From positions 1-8,969 of the forward strand of contig JBGSKV010000097.1 in assembly GCA_041740975.1 (NCBI GenBank): a stretch of DNA of 8,969 nt, written 5' to 3'. Positions within the stretch are counted from its first letter, which is position 1. Every line of letters begins with the position of its first letter. Source of the DNA: JBGSKV01 sp041740975 (GTDB lineage: Bacteria > Bdellovibrionota_B > Oligoflexia > Oligoflexales > JALZUQ01). A program made the position numbers and the translations under genes. The notes under the pieces are model-generated. The model did not search any database. It was not told where the DNA came from and saw only the letters and a program-made list of their open reading frames with translations. This document shows positions 5,232 through 8,969 of the stretch, one piece after another.

Positions 5232-6809
5232 ATGGGCAACATCTTTGCAGCACAAATTCAGGCCATGGAGGCAACTATCTTTTGCGTCGAAAGCACAGTG
5301 ACTCAGGGCTACGCCGGCCTCCAAATCATCGGCAATGTATCCAAGATTTGCGATGACGGCAAAGAACGTGCGAAGGCTGCACTTGAAGCCACCGGGTTTT
5401 CTATTCCGGCAAAACGCATCGTTGTTTCGATATCGCCAGCCGATCAACGTAAAGACGGTAGTCAGTTTGATTTGCCCATTGCTATTTGTATTTTAGAGCA
5501 AATTCTTGAATCCAAAACACGGCTTCAGCACGAACGATGGCTTTTTGCAGGAGAGCTCGGTTTAAACGGCGAAATCAGACCCGTAAAAGGCGCCATTCCA
5601 TTTGCTTTGGCGGCCGCTCGGTTCGGCCTCGATGGCATGATCATCTCGGAAGATAATATAGATGAGGTGGCGACACTTCATAAACTCGATGCTCCGGCCT
5701 TTCAGAATTTTCAAATTCTAGCTGCTAAAACATTCGCGGAAGTCATTCAGTGGTTGAAAGTTTCTGACGAGTTTTCCCAGAATGAACTACGAAAGCCCAT
5801 CCCTAGACATCATCAAGCCGAAGAACATTCCTTTACCTATGATGATATGGAACTCAGTCCGCCATTGGAGCTAGCGGCACTCACGGCCGCATCGGGAAAA
5901 CATAACGTCTTACTGCGCGGTGTGCCGGGTAGTGGCAAGTCCATGTGGGCACAACGGCTTCCTTCTATATTAAGTCCACTGCCTTCGACGCATCATTTAG
6001 AGGTTCTCAATATTCACAGTATCCACAATTACCACCTCGCTAGCCGGATTCTGGCAGGCCTACCTCCGGCTCGATCACCGCATCATCAAGCCAGTAGCGC
6101 GGCACTGATCGGTGGACTCGACCACCCCGGAGACCTCTCTCTTGCTCATCGCGGGGTATTATTTCTCGATGAAATCACCGAATTTCGGCGGGATCTCCTG
6201 GAAGCACTACGAGAACCGCTCGAAACCGGGATCGTCCATTTGTCGCGAAGCAAAGCTAAAGTCGTCTGGCATGCTAATGTTCTTCTGATCGCCGCCTGCA
6301 ATAACTGTCCGTGTGGATGGTTTGGCAGTCCCGTTCGACGATGTTCCTGTTCGGTTCAAACGCTTCTGAACTATCAGCGTAAACTTTCCGGCCCCCTGCT
6401 AGATCGTATCGATATGCATCTGTATTTTGACAAACCGGCAGCGAATGTCTCGCAAATTTTTATTCAAGAACAAGAGTCGCATGTCAAAACGAAAAGACTT
6501 CAAGACTTAGTGAAACGAACACAAGAGTTTTCGCGAAGTCGCAATCAGCAATTTGATATTCACTATAACTCCGAACTAAAAGCCGACCATATCTTCTTAG
6601 CATCAGGTATGTCGGAAAGAACATTCAAATCCACCCTCGAACAGGTTTTCAAAAACCACCTTTCCACACGTTCGCAAATTCGCGTGCTGCGAGTTGCCCG
6701 CACTCTTGCCGATCTCGAAGCAGCGGCCGTCATCGCGGAAAGCCATGTGCGACAGGCGCTGGCTTGGCACTATCAAGGGCGACCTTCAGCGGGCGGTTTA
6801 CCGAGCTGA
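5232..6809 (+). CDS. comM: ComM/YifB-family (Mg-chelatase-like) AAA+ ATPase
   Basis: This 525-residue protein matches the ComM/YifB family. Residues 1-175 are the Lon-protease-like N-terminal domain (GYAGLQIIGN, ISPADQRKDGSQFDLPIAI, FAGELGLNGEIRPVKG). The AAA+ module has Walker A GVPGSGKS at 230-237 and Walker B GVLFLDEI at 308-315. It also has the family signatures RSPHHQASSAALIGG, HPGDLSLAHRG, a four-Cys cluster (C359, C361, C371, C373 in CPCG...CSC) and SGPLLDRID with R392. The C-terminal Mg-chelatase-like domain (TRSQIRVLRVARTLADLE) completes it. Family knowledge: ComM is a hexameric helicase that promotes branch migration during integration of DNA taken up by natural transformation. It acts in the cytoplasm and is not a true magnesium chelatase despite the common label. 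The spacer before the AAA+ module (about 176-210) is divergent from the usual VKGQ motif. It is a single gene with a strong ribosome-binding site, divergent from argS. Confidence 0.93.
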   Translation: MGNIFAAQIQAMEATIFCVESTVTQGYAGLQIIGNVSKICDDGKERAKAALEATGFSIPAKRIVVSISPADQRKDGSQFDLPIAICILEQILESKTRLQHERWLFAGELGLNGEIRPVKGAIPFALAAARFGLDGMIISEDNIDEVATLHKLDAPAFQNFQILAAKTFAEVIQWLKVSDEFSQNELRKPIPRHHQAEEHSFTYDDMELSPPLELAALTAASGKHNVLLRGVPGSGKSMWAQRLPSILSPLPSTHHLEVLNIHSIHNYHLASRILAGLPPARSPHHQASSAALIGGLDHPGDLSLAHRGVLFLDEITEFRRDLLEALREPLETGIVHLSRSKAKVVWHANVLLIAACNNCPCGWFGSPVRRCSCSVQTLLNYQRKLSGPLLDRIDMHLYFDKPAANVSQIFIQEQESHVKTKRLQDLVKRTQEFSRSRNQQFDIHYNSELKADHIFLASGMSERTFKSTLEQVFKNHLSTRSQIRVLRVARTLADLEAAAVIAESHVRQALAWHYQGRPSAGGLPS

Positions 6810-6929
6810 ATGCTTAACGTTGAAGTGGCTTTTTAGCGATTTGGGGAGGTTGCGCGACAAAGACCCCATCTAAGGCGAGGCGCCCCTCTGACCCGGTCCT
6901 ATTCGCTTTAAGGTCGACTGAGACGCCTT

Positions 6930-6958
6930 CTGGCATGACGAAGGGGCCTTGATATGAT
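6930..6958 (+). promoter_or_regulatory. Likely sigma-70 promoter of nadE
   Basis: The -10 box TATGAT (6953-6958) is preceded by TG at 6950-6951, forming an extended -10 (TGaTATGAT). A CTGGCA at 6930-6935 gives a -35-like hexamer at a 17-bp spacing (two mismatches to TTGACA). Transcription would start near 6965, giving a leader of about 23 nt that contains GAGAGG (6970-6975), 12 nt before the ATG. Confidence 0.55.
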
Positions 6959-6987
6959 AGCTACTTCTTGAGAGGTTACAAAAAAAA

Positions 6988-8835
6988 ATGACTGTCAATG
7001 CCTGCACCGTTTCTCTAAATCAGATCCCACTCGATTGGCGTGGTAACCAACAACGCATCATCGATGCAATCGTCACAGCAAAAAAGGAATTGGCTGAAGT
7101 CATATTGCTTCCCGAACTTTGCATCACTGGATACGGCTGTGAAGATTGGTTTTTGAGTGATGACGTTATCGAAAAAAGTTGGCAGTCCCTTTCCGAAATT
7201 CGCAAACACTGTGACGATGCCGTCGTTATTGTGGGGTTACCTTGTCGCTTCCAAGAAAAAACATATAACTGCGCTGCAGTCGTTCAAAATGGCAAAATTC
7301 TCGGCATCAACGCCAAAAGAGCCCTACCAAACGCCGGCGTCTATTACGAATCACGTTGGTTCACACCTTGGACTGTCGGACGCCAGGAAACCTACAAGAA
7401 TGTTCCTTTTGGAGACCTAGCCTATCAGTTTGGTGATTTCAATCTGGGAATTGAAATTTGCGAAGAAGCTTGGGTGGAACCGAGCCTACCGCAGGTTCAG
7501 CCCGTTCACCTCGTCTGCAATCCCAGCGCTTCACATTTTGAGATTGGCAAAGATGCACGTCGAGAAGCGACCATGGTGCGCCAGAGCCGCCTTCACAAAA
7601 GTCACTATGCTTATACGAACATGATTGGTCTCGAATCAGGGCGATTGATTTACGATGGCAGTATGATGGTCATTGAAAGTGATGGCCAAGTGACCCGACA
7701 AAGCGAACGTTTTGGTTTTAAAGACAGTTATTTTTTGTTAAAGGCGTTGGACTATGTCCCCAGTCGCCAGAATTCTTTGCGACTGCAAGGCGCACCATTG
7801 CCAAGAAATGCGAAAGCCAAGGATGTGCCAGCCACCAAAAACTACAGCGCTCATGAAGAATTTCTCAGTGCTGAGGCGCTTGGGCTTTTTGACTACCTTA
7901 GAAAAACTCATTCGAAAGGCTTTGTCATCTCGTTGAGTGGCGGCAGAGACTCCAGTTGCGTGGCGATTCTCGCCTCTCATATGCGCGCCCTAGCCTTGCG
8001 AGAACTGGGGCCAGATGGCTTAAAGCAAAGGTTGCCTCACCTTGAAAGTCTCGATGCGGATAGTATAGTGACTTGTATCTATCAAAAAACTGAACATAGT
8101 TCACATGAGACGCTTCATGCGGCTAAAGAACTGAGTCGCGAACTAAAAGTGAAATTTGTTGAAACTGATATTCAACCAGCTTTGGACTATTACCTAAAAG
8201 TGTCGGAAGACATTGCCCTGCAAAATTTCAGTTGGGACAATCGTTCGCACGATATTGCTTTGCAAAATATCCAAGCTCGATGCCGGGTACAGCTTCCGTG
8301 GATGCTAGCGAACCTGGAAGGCAAAGTTCTATTGGCCACAACGAATCGCAGTGAAGCGGCCGTGGGATACACCACCATGGACGGCGATAGTGCGGGAGGA
8401 CTTGCTCCCCTTGGCGGGGTTGATAAAGCATTTATATGCGAATGGCTAGAATGGGCTAAGATCAATAGTTCGGGAGGGCTGGAACCATTAACCTCTCTTA
8501 GGCATGTTCTAGCGGTGGAAGCGACGGCAGAGCTAAAGCCCGCAGAATTCCAGCAAACTGACGAGAAAGACCTGATGCCTTTCCCCATCCTTAAACGAAT
8601 CGAAGAAATGTATGTTCTGGATAAGTTGCCAGCCATTCGTTTGCCCGGTCTTTTGCAGAAAGATTTTCCATCGTTCACACTTAACCAACTGGAGGGATAT
8701 GCGGAGAAATTCGTTAGGCTTTGGCAAGCCAGTCAATGGAAGCGAGAACGCCTAGCACCTAGCTTTCATATTTTTAACTACACTCTTGACCCGAAGACAT
8801 GGTGCCGTTATCCCATCTTGAGCGGCGAAAAGTAA
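6988..8835 (+). CDS. nadE: Glutamine-dependent NAD+ synthetase
   Basis: This 615-residue two-domain enzyme makes NAD+ from nicotinic acid adenine dinucleotide with ATP and glutamine, the last step of NAD biosynthesis, in the cytoplasm. Residues 1 to about 265 are the nitrilase-type glutaminase with catalytic Glu43 (LPELCITGYG), Lys110 (NAKRALPN) and Cys158 (GIEICEEAW). The synthetase domain from about 290 has the PP-loop SLSGGRDSS (315-323), LLATTNRSEAAVGYTTMDGDSAGGLAPLGGVDK (448-480) and the C-terminal TDEKDLMPF. The presence of both domains implies that ammonia is channelled from glutamine rather than taken from solution. The Arg at 320 in SGGRDS is an unusual choice where many family members have a hydrophobic or small residue. 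A run of nine A's (6980-6988) abuts the start codon. It is transcribed from its own likely promoter at 6930-6958. Its end faces the terminator and a convergent gene. Confidence 0.96.
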   Translation: MTVNACTVSLNQIPLDWRGNQQRIIDAIVTAKKELAEVILLPELCITGYGCEDWFLSDDVIEKSWQSLSEIRKHCDDAVVIVGLPCRFQEKTYNCAAVVQNGKILGINAKRALPNAGVYYESRWFTPWTVGRQETYKNVPFGDLAYQFGDFNLGIEICEEAWVEPSLPQVQPVHLVCNPSASHFEIGKDARREATMVRQSRLHKSHYAYTNMIGLESGRLIYDGSMMVIESDGQVTRQSERFGFKDSYFLLKALDYVPSRQNSLRLQGAPLPRNAKAKDVPATKNYSAHEEFLSAEALGLFDYLRKTHSKGFVISLSGGRDSSCVAILASHMRALALRELGPDGLKQRLPHLESLDADSIVTCIYQKTEHSSHETLHAAKELSRELKVKFVETDIQPALDYYLKVSEDIALQNFSWDNRSHDIALQNIQARCRVQLPWMLANLEGKVLLATTNRSEAAVGYTTMDGDSAGGLAPLGGVDKAFICEWLEWAKINSSGGLEPLTSLRHVLAVEATAELKPAEFQQTDEKDLMPFPILKRIEEMYVLDKLPAIRLPGLLQKDFPSFTLNQLEGYAEKFVRLWQASQWKRERLAPSFHIFNYTLDPKTWCRYPILSGEK

Positions 8836-8847
8836 CTGTCGCCTAAC

Positions 8848-8877
8848 AAAAAAAAACGGGCCCCGAAGGACCCGTTT
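8848..8877 (-). terminator. Rho-independent terminator for the leftward gene, possibly bidirectional
   Basis: The stem AAACGGG (8854-8860) with CCCGTTT (8871-8877) can extend inward past one mismatch by two C-G pairs to a short CGAA loop. On the minus strand it is followed directly by a run of nine T's (complement of 8848-8856), a textbook intrinsic terminator for the pilin-like gene that ends at 8897. Read rightward it has only a short TTT tail but may also help end the nadE transcript, whose stop lies 12 nt before the A-run. Confidence 0.85.
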
Positions 8878-8896
8878 CTGTAGAAACCAATTCAGA

Positions 8897-8969
8897 TTAC
8901 AAGCAAGCAGTTTTACCAGCAGTTGTGTTTGACATAACTTTGTTTTCTGTGATTGTCCAAACGTCAGCA
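8897..8969 (-). CDS. C-terminal 23 residues of a probable type IV pilin (runs off right edge)
   Basis: Read leftward, the last 23 codons are ADVWTITENKVMSNTTAGKTACL followed by TAA at 8899-8897. The DVWTI-x-ENK-x-x-SNT pattern is typical of the C-terminal end of deltaproteobacterial type IV major pilins (PilA), where the last beta strand of the globular head is followed by a short tail. The Cys next to the end could be one partner of a pilin disulfide. The diagnostic N-terminal methylation motif lies outside the window, so this rests on a short motif and on the dedicated strong terminator, which suits a highly expressed gene. It could be a minor pilin or pseudopilin instead. Confidence 0.55.
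   Translation of the reverse strand, partial: ADVWTITENKVMSNTTAGKTACL

Noticed and set aside
6810..6929. Search for a comM terminator or small gene/RNA in the comM-nadE gap
   Set aside because: Only short GC-rich pairings (for example GAGG/CCTC) without a T-run, and no start codon with a ribosome-binding site leading to a sensible peptide.
8190..8678. 162-residue minus-strand open frame inside nadE
   Set aside because: It lies wholly antisense to conserved NAD synthetase sequence and shows no recognisable domain. It is best explained as a shadow frame.

Overview
The window reads as an ordinary chromosomal stretch of a Gram-negative bacterium. Evidence for this is an MlaE-type lipid-transport permease, secreted proteins with Sec signals, a BolA/IbaG protein, a ComM-type competence ATPase and the tail of what looks like a type IV pilin. 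The moderate GC content, the protein style and the pairing of a two-domain glutamine-dependent NAD synthetase with a KMSTR-type ArgS fit Bdellovibrionota or the old deltaproteobacterial group. That taxonomic placement is inference and was not checked by any search.

Layout, left to right. The 5' part of an mlaE-like gene runs leftward off the edge (1-319, minus). It is followed by a gene-free stretch of about 310 bp (320-632). This holds a probable promoter for mlaE, a 62-bp near-perfect palindrome with a smaller GGGGA/TCCCC hairpin beside it, and a leader hairpin in front of the next gene. A rightward pair follows: a secreted von Willebrand A (VWA) domain protein with a Pro-rich linker (633-1841), overlapping by 28 nt a secreted protein with a C-terminal TPR-like region (1814-2866). 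A small bolA/ibaG-family gene (2919-3146) lies just downstream behind two overlapping hairpins. A 108-bp inverted-repeat element (3153-3260) fills the gap between bolA and the convergent argS (3264-5060, minus). argS is divergent from comM (5232-6809, plus). comM is followed by nadE (6988-8835, plus), which has its own likely extended -10 promoter. The window closes with a terminator oriented for a leftward gene (8848-8877) and the last 23 codons of that gene (8897-8969, minus), which resemble a type IV pilin C-terminus.

Functionally the window mixes housekeeping genes (argS, nadE), envelope functions (mlaE, the VWA/TPR pair, the putative pilin), iron-sulfur or stress handling (bolA/ibaG) and DNA uptake/recombination (comM). 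The only genes that look functionally paired are the overlapping VWA and TPR genes, which are probably a cell-envelope module of unknown role. I see no CRISPR array, insertion sequence, tRNA, rRNA, toxin-antitoxin pair or obvious defence system. The least explained material is the non-coding palindromic DNA at 359-443 and 3153-3260, the leader hairpins at 577-613 and 2872-2907, and the VWA/TPR pair.
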